35,943 nt of DNA from Spongiicolonus versatilis (GTDB lineage: Bacteria; Pseudomonadota; Gammaproteobacteria; Arenicellales; Spongiicolonaceae). The first letter of the stretch is position 1. Each line of letters begins with the position of its first letter. Below, one piece after another: positions 1-6,834 of the stretch. The translations under genes were made by a program, and so were the position numbers. The stretch covers positions 1 through 35,943 of the forward strand of contig JAPYMU010000177.1 in the NCBI GenBank assembly GCA_028286165.1. Direction: 5' to 3'. Below the pieces are notes generated by a model. The model had not been told where the DNA came from. It did not search any database and was given only the letters and a program-made list of their open reading frames with translations.

Positions 1-534
1 TTCAATCACGCCGGCGAGGAGGCGCGCTTTGTCGGCCATGCGTTTTGCCAAGTCATCGGCGGCGGTGATGGGCTGGCCTTGGTAGGCGCCGAAGTTTTCG
101 ATGTGGCTGGTGAATTCGTCGAAGTGTTGCGGCAACGGTTTGATTTTCCCGCCGCGCAACTCGGCGATGGCGATGACGGCGACCGCTTTGGTCTCACTGT
201 TGCGGTAAAAACGGAATTCCAAGTAGTTGGTGAAGATGAAGTTGTCGAGGGAGGCGACATAGCGGCTGAACTGTTCGCGGAAAGTTTTGTCGTCCAGCGA
301 CTTGTCGACATCCTTGGCTTCAATGTAGCCGAGCGGAATGGCGTTGCGTTTCAGCACATAATCCGGCGCGCCGCAGTCGGTGATGCGGCGCGGTTCGTTG
401 GTGATGTCCACCTCCGGCAGGAGCGCGCGCAGCAAGATTTCCAAGTCGCCACGGTAGGAATGCTCAGTGGCATCGCCGCGACGGTGGCGGTCGGCGATGG
501 CTTTGAGGTAGGCGCGGATAGGGGATGGGGGCAT
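1..534 (-). CDS. Type IIG/ISP-like restriction-methylation protein, N-terminal part (cut by window edge)
   Basis: The minus-strand frame is open from an ATG at 534 to the left edge (178 codons). It reads like the start of large single-chain restriction enzymes with an N-terminal nuclease followed by an N6-adenine methylase. A PD-(D/E)xK-like nuclease core is visible: P57-D58 in GAPDYVL and E72-x-K74 in GYIEAKDVDKSLDD, followed by FREQFSRYV and NYLEFRFYR, all typical of this family. The methylase motifs and target-recognition domain would lie beyond the window and cannot be checked. The start is supported by an extended -10 element eight bases upstream and by family N-termini beginning at this point. 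No partner methylase or specificity gene is visible on the right side, which fits a single-polypeptide enzyme. The role (DNA restriction/modification in the cytoplasm) is inferred from the N-terminal domain only. Confidence 0.75.
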   Translation of the reverse strand, partial: MPPSPIRAYLKAIADRHRRGDATEHSYRGDLEILLRALLPEVDITNEPRRITDCGAPDYVLKRNAIPLGYIEAKDVDKSLDDKTFREQFSRYVASLDNFIFTNYLEFRFYRNSETKAVAVIAIAELRGGKIKPLPQHFDEFTSHIENFGAYQGQPITAADDLAKRMADKARLLAGVIE

Positions 535-550
535 GGGGGGGAGTGTAGCA
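535..550 (-). promoter_or_regulatory. Extended -10 promoter abutting the restriction gene start
   Basis: On the minus strand TGCTACACT (550-542) is followed by seven C and the ATG at 534. TACACT matches TATAAT at four of six positions and carries the TGn extension. Transcription would begin at or within about two bases of the start codon. I see no convincing -35 box. The same arrangement recurs at other genes in the window. Confidence 0.45.
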
Positions 551-676
551 TTGTCAGGGGCATTATCGGCTACACTTTCCCCATGCGAGCGCAAAGAATT
601 GTTCGGGGGTTGGATTATGGGAGCCCGCGGCCCGCCATGCCGGTGCGGGAGGCGGCCGGGGACTGATGCGGTTTTA

Positions 677-1063
677 ATGGTGAACAAAACCGCAAACCGC
701 GCACACTTCGGTTTCGCAACCCCGGTCTTTTACGTCGCCGACGTGGTCGCGGCACGGGATTTTTACCGTGATGTGCTGGGCTTCACCGTGGACACCTGCT
801 GGCCCGACGACAGCGACCCGCAAGTACTGGTAGTGGACTGCGGCGAGGCGCATTTGATGTTTGTGCGCGAAGACAACGGGGAAAAACACTCGCGCCGCGC
901 CGAAGTGCGCATTGAGACGCCGGGCGTCGCCGCGTTGCACGAAAAACTGGCGCCGAAAGTGACGGTGGAATGGGGGCCGGAAGTGTATTTTTACAGCCGC
1001 CGCGAATTTTCGGTGCGCGACCCGAACGGGGTTTCGGTGATTTTTACCGAGGAGGCGGGGTGA
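677..1063 (+). CDS. VOC superfamily (glyoxalase/bleomycin-resistance fold) protein
   Basis: A 128-residue protein of single VOC-domain size. The N-terminal strand and helix (FATPVFYVADVVAARDFYRDVLGF, split here as residues 12-22 and 23-36) and the C-terminal FSVRDPNGVSVIFTE are the two hallmark pieces of the beta-alpha-beta-beta-beta fold. VOC proteins include glyoxalases, dioxygenases and drug-binding proteins; nothing visible assigns a substrate. The ATG at 677 places the first strand at the usual distance. A longer in-frame form from 617 is possible but adds a low-complexity, Arg/Gly-rich stretch without homology-like character. The leader at 571-676 also holds a 27-codon ORF (583-666) preceded by TACACT, which could be a leader peptide but is unsupported otherwise. 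The gene stands alone between the restriction gene and an NYN fragment, an accessory-looking setting. Confidence 0.8.
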   Translation: MVNKTANRAHFGFATPVFYVADVVAARDFYRDVLGFTVDTCWPDDSDPQVLVVDCGEAHLMFVREDNGEKHSRRAEVRIETPGVAALHEKLAPKVTVEWGPEVYFYSRREFSVRDPNGVSVIFTEEAG

Positions 1064-1107
1064 AACGTGCTGGCGGGCTTGATGTTCATTTCGTTTGAGT
1101 GTATTTT

Positions 1108-1329
1108 TTATTCCCCGCCCCACCGGAGCATTCCCTGCCTATTCTGCGATTCCTGGTCGCCTTTCACCCACGAAGTGAAATACTTCACCCGCGCCAGAAT
1201 TTCCGCACCGGGGTCAATAAAAGTCCGCCCCAGTTCTTCCATGTCCAGCCAGTAATACTGCGCCCAGCCCTTGGTTCTGAGACCGTAGTAGAGGTTGAAC
1301 CCGTCAATATAAACACAGGATTTTTTCAT
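1108..1329 (-). pseudogene. Truncated NYN/PIN-like nuclease-domain gene
   Basis: The 73-residue product begins MKKSCVYIDGFNLYYGLR, the characteristic first strand and helix of NYN-domain proteins with the metal-binding Asp at residue 9. It continues through a plausible second strand (EILARVKYFTSWVKGDQES) and then ends abruptly in QGMLRWGGE and TAA. NYN proteins of this type are normally around 200 residues, so the remaining acidic residues and most of the Rossmann-like fold are missing. The bases downstream (1067-1107) do not continue the fold in any frame that I can recognise. It is most likely a remnant left by deletion or recombination; a short domain protein cannot be excluded. The start lies in an AT-rich patch (1320-1400) with a TTGTCA element on its strand. 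Confidence 0.6.
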
Positions 1330-1371
1330 AACTTGTTGATTTTATTTATGTTTAATTTTTTATCGAAAGGG

Positions 1372-1399
1372 TTGACAATTTTCGGGCAGAGGTTATTAT
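1372..1399 (+). promoter_or_regulatory. Near-consensus sigma-70 promoter of a short transcript
   Basis: TTGACA (1372-1377), a 16-base spacer and TATTAT (1394-1399) lie in an AT-rich patch of an otherwise GC-rich window. The predicted start is about A1406. No coding sequence follows on this strand; an intrinsic terminator begins 30 bases downstream. TTGACAA is self-complementary to TTGTCAA, so the same bases could serve the divergent NYN fragment. Confidence 0.7.
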
Positions 1400-1405
1400 T
1401 CCTTT

Positions 1406-1466
1406 ACCCCACCGGGGGTTTCGTACCCCGGCCCGGCGCCGCCCGCTAATGGCGGCGCTCTTTTTT
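1406..1466 (+). ncRNA. Candidate small RNA (about 60 nt, two hairpins)
   Basis: This stretch lies between a near-consensus promoter and an intrinsic terminator. A first hairpin pairs CCGGGG (1412-1417) with CCCCGG (1426-1431); the second is the terminator stem. No start codon with a sensible reading frame lies inside. The 3' end stops five bases short of the convergent pfp stop codon, so read-through would be antisense to pfp. I do not recognise it as a known RNA family. It could also be a leftover leader whose gene has been lost. Confidence 0.45.
1436..1466 (+). terminator. Intrinsic terminator
   Basis: An eight-base-pair perfect stem GCGCCGCC (1436-1443) / GGCGGCGC (1451-1458) with a seven-base loop is followed by TC and six T (1461-1466). 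The T-run is on the plus strand only, so it does not serve pfp, which arrives from the other side. Confidence 0.8.
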
Positions 1467-1470
1467 GGCC

Positions 1471-2733
1471 TTATAGCACGAAACCGCGCTTCAGTTTTTT
1501 CCGCACCGCGACATTCTTAAGCCGCGCATAATCCGGCATGCCGTTTTTGTACGGCGGGTAATCCTCGCCCTGAATTAGCGGCTCCAGATACGCGCGGCAT
1601 TTTCCGGTGATGTTGTAGCCGTCGCGGGTGATGAAGTTTCGCGGCATCTTTTTTTCGCGGTTGGCGATGCGCTGCAGCGGGGCCTCGGTGATGTTCCAGC
1701 GGTAGGGCTTGTGGCTGGTGCGGCGGATGGCCGGCATCACGGCGTTTTTGCCGGCCAGGGCGAACTCCACGGCGGCTTTGCCAACGGCGTAGGCCTGTTC
1801 GACGTCGGTTTTGGAGGCAATGTGGCGCGCGGCGCGCTGCAGGTAGTCGGCGACGGCGTGGTGGTTTTTGTAGTTGAGGTTTTCTTTCACCAGTTGCGCG
1901 ACCAGCGGCGCGGCGCCGCCGAGTTGGGTGTGGCCGAAAGCATCTTTGCCGCCGGCCGCGGCGAGAAATTTTCCATCGGCGTAGCGCGCGCCTTCCGACA
2001 CCACCACCGACACATAGCCGAACTTGCGCACTTTGCGCTGCACCTCGGCGAGAAATTTTCCCTGGTCAAACGCAATCTCCGGAAACAAAATCACCAGCGG
2101 AATGCTGTGCCGTTCATCGGCGGCCAGACCGCCGGCGGCGGCAATCCAGCCGGCGTGGCGGCCCATCACTTCCAAAATAAAAACCCGGGTGGAAGTGCGC
2201 GCCATGGAGGCCACATCAAACGACGCCTCGCGGGTGGACACGGCGACGAACTTCGCCACCGAGCCGTAGCCCGGGCAGTTGTCGGTGAGGGGCAGGTCGT
2301 TGTCCACGGTTTTGGGAATGTGAATGGCCTGCATGGGATAGCCGAGGGCGCGCGACAGTTGCGCGACTTTGAGGCAGGTGTCGGCCGAGTCGCCGCCGCC
2401 GTTGTAGAAAAAGTAGCCGATGTCGTGCGCGCGGAACACCTCCACCAGCCGCTCATATGCGGCGCGGTCCTGCTCAAGCCCGGCGAGTTTGTAGCGGCAC
2501 GAGCCGAAGGCGCCGGACGGGGTGTGGCGCAGCGCGCGGATTGCGGCCGCCGACTCGCGGCTGGTGTCGATTAAATCCTCGGTGAGGGCGCCGATGATGC
2601 CGTCGCGGCCGGCGTAAACCCTGCCCAGGCGCCGGCGGTGGCGGCGCGCCGTCTCAATCACGCCGCAGGCGCTGGCGTTGATGACCGCGGTCACCCCGCC
2701 GGACTGGGCATAGAAAATATTGCGCGCCACCAT
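1471..2733 (-). CDS. pfp: Pyrophosphate-dependent 6-phosphofructokinase
   Basis: A 420-residue member of the phosphofructokinase family. It interconverts fructose 6-phosphate and fructose 1,6-bisphosphate in the cytoplasm, probably with PPi rather than ATP. Residues 112-116 read GGGDS where ATP enzymes have GGDGS; an Asp at the second variable position blocks ATP in PPi enzymes. Residues 140-146 read PKTVDND with Lys141, where ATP enzymes carry Gly; this Lys is the PPi-type marker. The first Asp of the GGDDS motif usual in PPi enzymes is Gly here, as in some family members. The ATG at 2733 gives the normal N-terminus VARNIFYAQSGG; an upstream in-frame start would add 46 residues of unrelated sequence. 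It is divergent from adk (100 bp) and its start abuts an extended -10 element. PPi enzymes are common in methanotrophs, ammonia oxidisers and sulfur oxidisers. Confidence 0.9.
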   Translation of the reverse strand: MVARNIFYAQSGGVTAVINASACGVIETARRHRRRLGRVYAGRDGIIGALTEDLIDTSRESAAAIRALRHTPSGAFGSCRYKLAGLEQDRAAYERLVEVFRAHDIGYFFYNGGGDSADTCLKVAQLSRALGYPMQAIHIPKTVDNDLPLTDNCPGYGSVAKFVAVSTREASFDVASMARTSTRVFILEVMGRHAGWIAAAGGLAADERHSIPLVILFPEIAFDQGKFLAEVQRKVRKFGYVSVVVSEGARYADGKFLAAAGGKDAFGHTQLGGAAPLVAQLVKENLNYKNHHAVADYLQRAARHIASKTDVEQAYAVGKAAVEFALAGKNAVMPAIRRTSHKPYRWNITEAPLQRIANREKKMPRNFITRDGYNITGKCRAYLEPLIQGEDYPPYKNGMPDYARLKNVAVRKKLKRGFVL

Positions 2734-2748
2734 GCCCCGATTGTCGCA
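2734..2748 (-). promoter_or_regulatory. Extended -10 promoter abutting the pfp start
   Basis: The minus strand reads TGCGACAATCGGGGCATG, with the hexamer GACAAT at 2745-2740 and only six bases before the ATG. The predicted transcript starts at the initiation codon. It is almost identical to the element in front of the helical-repeat gene at 19960. Confidence 0.45.
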
Positions 2749-2833
2749 CAAAAGGCGCCCCGCCGCCCTCGCCGGCGGCGCGGTTTTGTTGTAAAATGCG
2801 CCGTCACCGAAAGAAAACGATGAGGAAGTTCTG

Positions 2834-3751
2834 ATGCGTATTGTACTGCTTGGCGCGCCCGGTTCCGGCAAGGGGACGCAGGCGAAGTTACTTGGTGAGC
2901 GTTACGGCATTCCGCAAATTTCCACCGGCGACCTGTTGCGCGAGGCGGCGGCCGGCGGCGGCAACCTCGGCCGCCAGGCCAAAACCGCCATGGCCGCCGG
3001 CGAACTGGTGTCGGACGAGGTGGTGCTCGGCATGATCGAGCAGCGGCTGAAAAAGCCGGACACCCGGCGCGGCTTCATTCTGGACGGTTTCCCGCGCAAC
3101 ATTCCCCAGGCCCAGGCGCTGGACAGCCTGCTCAACTGGCTCGGCCGGCCGCTGCAGGTGACGCTTTACATCAATGTCAGCCAGGACACCCTGGTCAAGC
3201 GCCTCACCGGGCGCATCACCTGCGGCGCCTGCGGGGCGATCTACAACGAATTCTTTTCGCCGCCGCGCAAGAGCGGCGTGTGCGATGCCTGCGGCAAGCG
3301 CAAATTGAAAAAGCGCGGCGATGACAACGCCGCCACCGCGCGCAACCGCCTGGTGGTGTATGAGCGCGACACCGAGCCGCTGGTGGACTACTACAAAGCG
3401 CAGCAGAAATTGCGCACCGTCAGCGGCGGCGGCGGCGTCAAAGACATCTGCGAGCGCATCAGCGGTTTAATTGACGCCGACATTCGCCCGCTGGCGGCCG
3501 CCGTGGACCTCGGCGGCGGCGGCGGGGACGGCGCGCAAACCATCATTTCCGGCGGCCAGGTGGTCACCGCCGAAACCCCGGCGGCGGCGAAAAAATCCGC
3601 GCCCGCCAAAAAGAAAAAGCAAACCACCGCCGGCAAGCCAAAACCGGCGAAGAGAAAAACCGCCGCCGTTTCCCGCGCCGGCAAAACCAAAGCCGCCGGC
3701 AAAAAAACGTCGCGCAAAAAATCCACTACCACCACTCGGAGGAAAAAATGA
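2834..3751 (+). CDS. adk: Adenylate kinase with a long basic C-terminal tail
   Basis: Residues 1-216 are a complete long-lid adenylate kinase, which catalyses ATP + AMP = 2 ADP. The P-loop is GAPGSGKGT (7-15), the AMP site includes STGDLLR and LDGFPRN, and the lid carries four cysteines (C130, C133, C150, C153) in the zinc-type arrangement. Bacterial enzymes normally end near residue 215. Here a Gly/Ala linker (about 219-250) and a 55-residue Lys/Ala/Thr/Arg-rich segment (251-305) follow, resembling histone-H1-like or ribosomal-protein tails and probably disordered. The tail is in frame with no stop and ends just before an ATGA overlap with the next gene, so it looks genuine. A Shine-Dalgarno-like GAGGAAG lies at 2822-2828 and a possible -10 TAAAAT at 2792-2797. 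Confidence 0.95.
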   Translation: MRIVLLGAPGSGKGTQAKLLGERYGIPQISTGDLLREAAAGGGNLGRQAKTAMAAGELVSDEVVLGMIEQRLKKPDTRRGFILDGFPRNIPQAQALDSLLNWLGRPLQVTLYINVSQDTLVKRLTGRITCGACGAIYNEFFSPPRKSGVCDACGKRKLKKRGDDNAATARNRLVVYERDTEPLVDYYKAQQKLRTVSGGGGVKDICERISGLIDADIRPLAAAVDLGGGGGDGAQTIISGGQVVTAETPAAAKKSAPAKKKKQTTAGKPKPAKRKTAAVSRAGKTKAAGKKTSRKKSTTTTRRKK

Positions 3752-4101
3752 ACACCCAGCCCGCCGCACCGCGCAAAGAAAGAACCGTGCTCAGCATCTA
3801 CGCCGGCGCGGTCTGCTTCATCATGGTGATGTGCTTCACCGTCGCCCTGTCCATCACTGTCTACGGCGTGGTGAGTTACAACTTCCCGCAGTTGACCGTG
3901 GATGAGCGCGAGCAACTCTACATTCTGGCGCCGGGCTTTGAAATGTCCAAAGGCACCGGCGAAAAGCCGACCAGGGCGGAGATGATTGCCAGCGAGAAAA
4001 GAGGCGCGCTGCGCGACATCGTCAAATATTCCATCGTGATGGCGGTGAACATCATCGTCTTTGTGCTGCACTGGCTGCTGTTGCGGCGGCGGCGCAACTG
4101 A
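3748..4101 (+). CDS. Small membrane protein of unknown function
   Basis: A 117-residue protein that I do not recognise. It has two hydrophobic segments, about 13-43 and 92-112, separated by a 48-residue hydrophilic, charged loop, and it ends in a run of four arginines. The positive N-terminus (PRKER) and positive C-terminus suggest both ends in the cytoplasm and the loop in the periplasm. Its ATG overlaps the adk stop (ATGA), with GGAGG about eight bases upstream inside the basic tail of adk, so it is translationally coupled to adk. hemB starts three bases after its stop. Context places it in the adk-hemB-ubi run but does not give a function. Confidence 0.75.
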   Translation: MNTQPAAPRKERTVLSIYAGAVCFIMVMCFTVALSITVYGVVSYNFPQLTVDEREQLYILAPGFEMSKGTGEKPTRAEMIASEKRGALRDIVKYSIVMAVNIIVFVLHWLLLRRRRN

Positions 4102-4104
4102 GGC

Positions 4105-5109
4105 ATGCCCTACCCCGCCACCCGCATGCGGCGCAACCGCGCCGGGGAGTTCAGCCGCCGCCTGGTGCGCGAAAACAGCCTCAGCGTGGACGATTTAATC
4201 CAGCCGCTGTTCGTGGTGGAGGGCGAGGGCTGCACCGAACTCATTCCCTCCATGCCCGGCATCGCGCGCCTCAGCATCGACCGCATGCTGGGCCAGGCGA
4301 AGGAACTCGCCGCGCTCGGCATTCCGGCCATCGCGCTGTTCCCGTCGCTGCCGGCGGCGGACAAAACGCCCGGCGCCGAGGAGGCGTGGAACGACGACGG
4401 ACTCATCCAGCGCGCGGTGCGGGCGGTGCGCGGCGAGTTGCCGGGGCTCGGCGTGATTACCGACATCGCCCTGGACCCCTACACCTCCCACGGCCAGGAC
4501 GGCCTGCTGGACGCTGAGGGCTACGTCGCCAACGACGCCACCGTCGACGCGCTGGTTAAACAGGCGCTGTCGCATGCCGCCGCCGGCGCGCAGGTGGTGG
4601 CGCCGTCGGACATGATGGACGGCCGCGTCAAGGCCATCCGCGATGCGCTGGAGGCGGCCGGCCACACCAACACCCGCATCCTCGCCTACGCGGCCAAGTT
4701 CGCCTCGGCCCTGTACGCGCCGTTCCGCGACGCCACCCGCTCGGCCGGCGCCCTGGGCAAGGCCGACAAGCGCACCTACCAACTGGACCCGGCCAACGCC
4801 GGGGAGGCGCTGCGGGAAGTGGAACTGGACATCGCCGAAGGCGCCGACATGGTGATGGTGAAGCCCGGAGTCTTCTACCTGGATGTTGTGCGGCGGGTGA
4901 AAGAGCGCTTCGGCGTGCCGACTTTCGCCTACCAGGTCAGCGGCGAATACGCCATGCTGCAGGCTGCGGCGCAGGCCGGCTGGCTGGACCTGGAGGCGAC
5001 GGTGCTGGAGTCCCTCACCGCCTTCAAGCGCGCCGGGGCCGATGCGGTGCTGAGTTATTTTGCCGGCATGGCGGCGCGGTGGCTGGGCGCGGGCGACGTT
5101 GATGAATGA
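4105..5109 (+). CDS. hemB: Porphobilinogen synthase (delta-aminolevulinate dehydratase)
   Basis: The 334-residue product has normal family length. It condenses two 5-aminolevulinate molecules to porphobilinogen in tetrapyrrole synthesis. The Schiff-base lysines are K198 (YAAKFASALYAPFRDAT) and K253 (MVMVKPG). The metal loop reads DIALDPYTSHGQDGL (120-134), with aspartates in place of the zinc-binding cysteines, so it is the Asp-rich, Mg-dependent type. The ATG at 4105 follows the preceding gene by three bases and gives the family N-terminus ending in the RMRRNRAGEFSRRLVRE motif. It precedes the ubiquinone genes, a plausible respiratory-cofactor grouping. Confidence 0.97.
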   Translation: MPYPATRMRRNRAGEFSRRLVRENSLSVDDLIQPLFVVEGEGCTELIPSMPGIARLSIDRMLGQAKELAALGIPAIALFPSLPAADKTPGAEEAWNDDGLIQRAVRAVRGELPGLGVITDIALDPYTSHGQDGLLDAEGYVANDATVDALVKQALSHAAAGAQVVAPSDMMDGRVKAIRDALEAAGHTNTRILAYAAKFASALYAPFRDATRSAGALGKADKRTYQLDPANAGEALREVELDIAEGADMVMVKPGVFYLDVVRRVKERFGVPTFAYQVSGEYAMLQAAAQAGWLDLEATVLESLTAFKRAGADAVLSYFAGMAARWLGAGDVDE

Positions 5110-5458
5110 AAAACCGCGCCCGCTGGAAATTCGCCTGCACCAGAACAGCCGCCGTCTGGAAATCAAGTTTGACAACGGCGCGCAATTTTCCCTGAGTTGC
5201 GAATACCTGCGCGTGCATTCCCCGTCCGCCGAAGTGCGCGGCCATGGCGCGGGGCAACAAGCCCTGGTCGCCGGCAAGCGCGACGTCAACATTGAAAAAA
5301 TTGAGGCGGTCGGGCAGTACGCCGTCCGCCTGCATTTTGACGACGGCCACAACAGCGGAATTTACTCCTGGGAAACGCTGTACGACCTGGCGGCCGGCTT
5401 TGAGCGCAACTGGCGGGAATACCTCGCCCGCCTGGCCGAGGCCGGCGAACAGCGCTGA
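5102..5458 (+). CDS. DUF971 family protein
   Basis: A 118-residue protein of the DUF971 (gamma-butyrobetaine-hydroxylase N-terminal-like) family, recognisable by LEISCEYLRVHSPSAEV-like and YAVRLHFDDGHNSGIYSW segments (about residues 32-45 and 73-90). The ATG at 5102 overlaps the end of hemB by eight bases; the longer upstream reading is inside hemB and not family-like. The family is a small globular domain linked in several proteins to metal or iron-sulfur chemistry; its cellular role is not settled. In many proteobacteria it sits directly before ubiE, as here (ten bases before), suggesting co-expression with ubiquinone synthesis. Confidence 0.88.
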   Translation: MNEKPRPLEIRLHQNSRRLEIKFDNGAQFSLSCEYLRVHSPSAEVRGHGAGQQALVAGKRDVNIEKIEAVGQYAVRLHFDDGHNSGIYSWETLYDLAAGFERNWREYLARLAEAGEQR

Positions 5459-5468
5459 CCGCGGGGCA

Positions 5469-6212
5469 ATGAACCAGCGCGCGCATTTCGGCGACCGCGA
5501 GGTCAGCGAGGCGGAAAAAACCCGGCTGGTGGGTGAGGTTTTCCATTCGGTCGCCGCCAAATACGACCTGATGAACGACTTGATGTCGCTGGGCGCGCAC
5601 CGCTGGTGGAAACAATTCGCCGCCGCCCGCTCCGGCGTCACCCAGGGCGACCGCGTGCTGGATGTGGCGGCCGGCTCCGGCGACTTGTGCAAGTTGCTGG
5701 CCGGGCGCGTGGGTGAGGGCGGTTTTGTGGTGATGAGCGACTTGAGCGACGCCATGCTGAAGCGCGGGCGCGGGCGCATGTTAGATGCCGGCCTGGCCGG
5801 CAACATCGCCTGGGTGCGCGCCGACGCCGAGCAACTGGCCTTCCCCGACAACACTTTTGACTGCGTCAGCATCGCCTTCGGCCTGCGCAATGTCACCCGC
5901 ATCCCGGCCGCCCTCGCCTCCATGCGGCGCGTGCTGCGGCCCGGCGGGCGGCTGCTGGTGCTGGAATTTTCCAAGCCGCAGTCGCCGCTGCTGGCGAAAA
6001 TTTACGACGCTTATTCGTTCAGCGTCATCCCCCAACTCGGCGCGCTGGTGGCCGGCGACCGCGGCAGTTACCGCTACCTGGTGGAGTCCATCCGCAAGCA
6101 TCCGCCGCAGGAAGAGTTGCGCGCGATGATTGCCGCCGCCGGTTTTGAGCGCGTTGAAGTTTACAATCTGGCCGGCGGCATCGTCGCCGTGCATGTCGGC
6201 TTCAAATTCTGA
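5469..6212 (+). CDS. ubiE: Ubiquinone/menaquinone C-methyltransferase
   Basis: A 247-residue class I SAM-dependent methyltransferase that methylates the ring of demethylated quinone intermediates. The family N-terminal signature VFHSVAAKYDLMNDLMSLG and the exit KQF are present, with SAM motif I DVAAGSGDL (about 60-68) and the later SIAFGLRNVT and RPGGRLLVLEFSKP segments that are diagnostic for UbiE. The ATG at 5469 is at the family start; an upstream reading frame inside the previous gene is a shadow. ubiJ begins one base after its stop, and ubiB follows, reproducing the ubiE-ubiJ-ubiB order of other gammaproteobacteria. Confidence 0.97.
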   Translation: MNQRAHFGDREVSEAEKTRLVGEVFHSVAAKYDLMNDLMSLGAHRWWKQFAAARSGVTQGDRVLDVAAGSGDLCKLLAGRVGEGGFVVMSDLSDAMLKRGRGRMLDAGLAGNIAWVRADAEQLAFPDNTFDCVSIAFGLRNVTRIPAALASMRRVLRPGGRLLVLEFSKPQSPLLAKIYDAYSFSVIPQLGALVAGDRGSYRYLVESIRKHPPQEELRAMIAAAGFERVEVYNLAGGIVAVHVGFKF

Positions 6213-6213
6213 A

Positions 6214-6834
6214 ATGTTTTCGCTGCTGCTGGAATTTCTGCAGGCCGCCGCCAACCGCCTGCTGCGCGCCGACGCGGATGCGGCCGGCGCATTGCGCGCG
6301 GTGGACGGCAAGACCGTCGCCGTCCGCATTGCCGGCGACGCCGATGCCGGGCGCGCCGTGATGGTGCACATCGCCGATGCGCAGTTGTGGTGCCGGCCGG
6401 GACAGCGCGCCGAAGCCGATGCGGTGCTGACCGCGCGGGCGGAAACTTTTGCCAAGGCGCTGCGGCGTTTGTGCGGCGGCGGGGTTTGCGGCTTTGACGA
6501 AATTGAAATCAGCGGCGATGCCGAAACCGGCCGCCGGTTTATCGCCGCCCTGGCGCGTTTGCAAGTGGACTGGGAAGAAGAGACCGCGCGCTTTACCGGC
6601 GATGCCCCGGCCCGCGCGGCCGGCAGCACGGCGCGCGCGCTCAGCCGGCTGCTCAGTCAAAACTGCGCCGCCGCCGCCGAAGACTTCGGCTGGTTCCTGA
6701 AAGACGAGGCGCAACTTGCGGCGCGCGGCGATGAAGTGGACGCGCTGGCGGATGAGGTGCGCCAACTGCACGCCGATGTGACTGATTTTTCCCGGCGGTT
6801 GCGCGCCGCCGAGGAGCGCGCGCGGCGGCGATGA
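6214..6834 (+). CDS. ubiJ: Ubiquinone biosynthesis accessory factor UbiJ (SCP2 domain)
   Basis: A 206-residue protein with an SCP2-like lipid-binding domain at the N-terminus (about 5-110) and a charged helical C-terminal part (EVDALADEVRQLHADVTDF) that looks like a coiled coil. UbiJ scaffolds the cytoplasmic ubiquinone-synthesis complex and binds lipid intermediates. The identification rests on size, domain order and its position between ubiE and ubiB, where ubiJ normally lies; sequence in this family is poorly conserved. The ATG at 6214 follows the ubiE stop by one base, and the end overlaps ubiB by four bases (ATGA). Confidence 0.88.
   Translation: MFSLLLEFLQAAANRLLRADADAAGALRAVDGKTVAVRIAGDADAGRAVMVHIADAQLWCRPGQRAEADAVLTARAETFAKALRRLCGGGVCGFDEIEISGDAETGRRFIAALARLQVDWEEETARFTGDAPARAAGSTARALSRLLSQNCAAAAEDFGWFLKDEAQLAARGDEVDALADEVRQLHADVTDFSRRLRAAEERARRR

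Noticed and set aside
583..666. A 27-codon leader ORF before the VOC gene, preceded by TACACT six bases upstream
   Set aside because: It resembles the leaderless-start pattern but lacks the TG extension and encodes nothing recognisable; too weak to call.
4195..5352. A 385-codon minus-strand frame opposite hemB and the DUF971 gene
   Set aside because: Shadow frame; no domain visible, while hemB is unmistakable.
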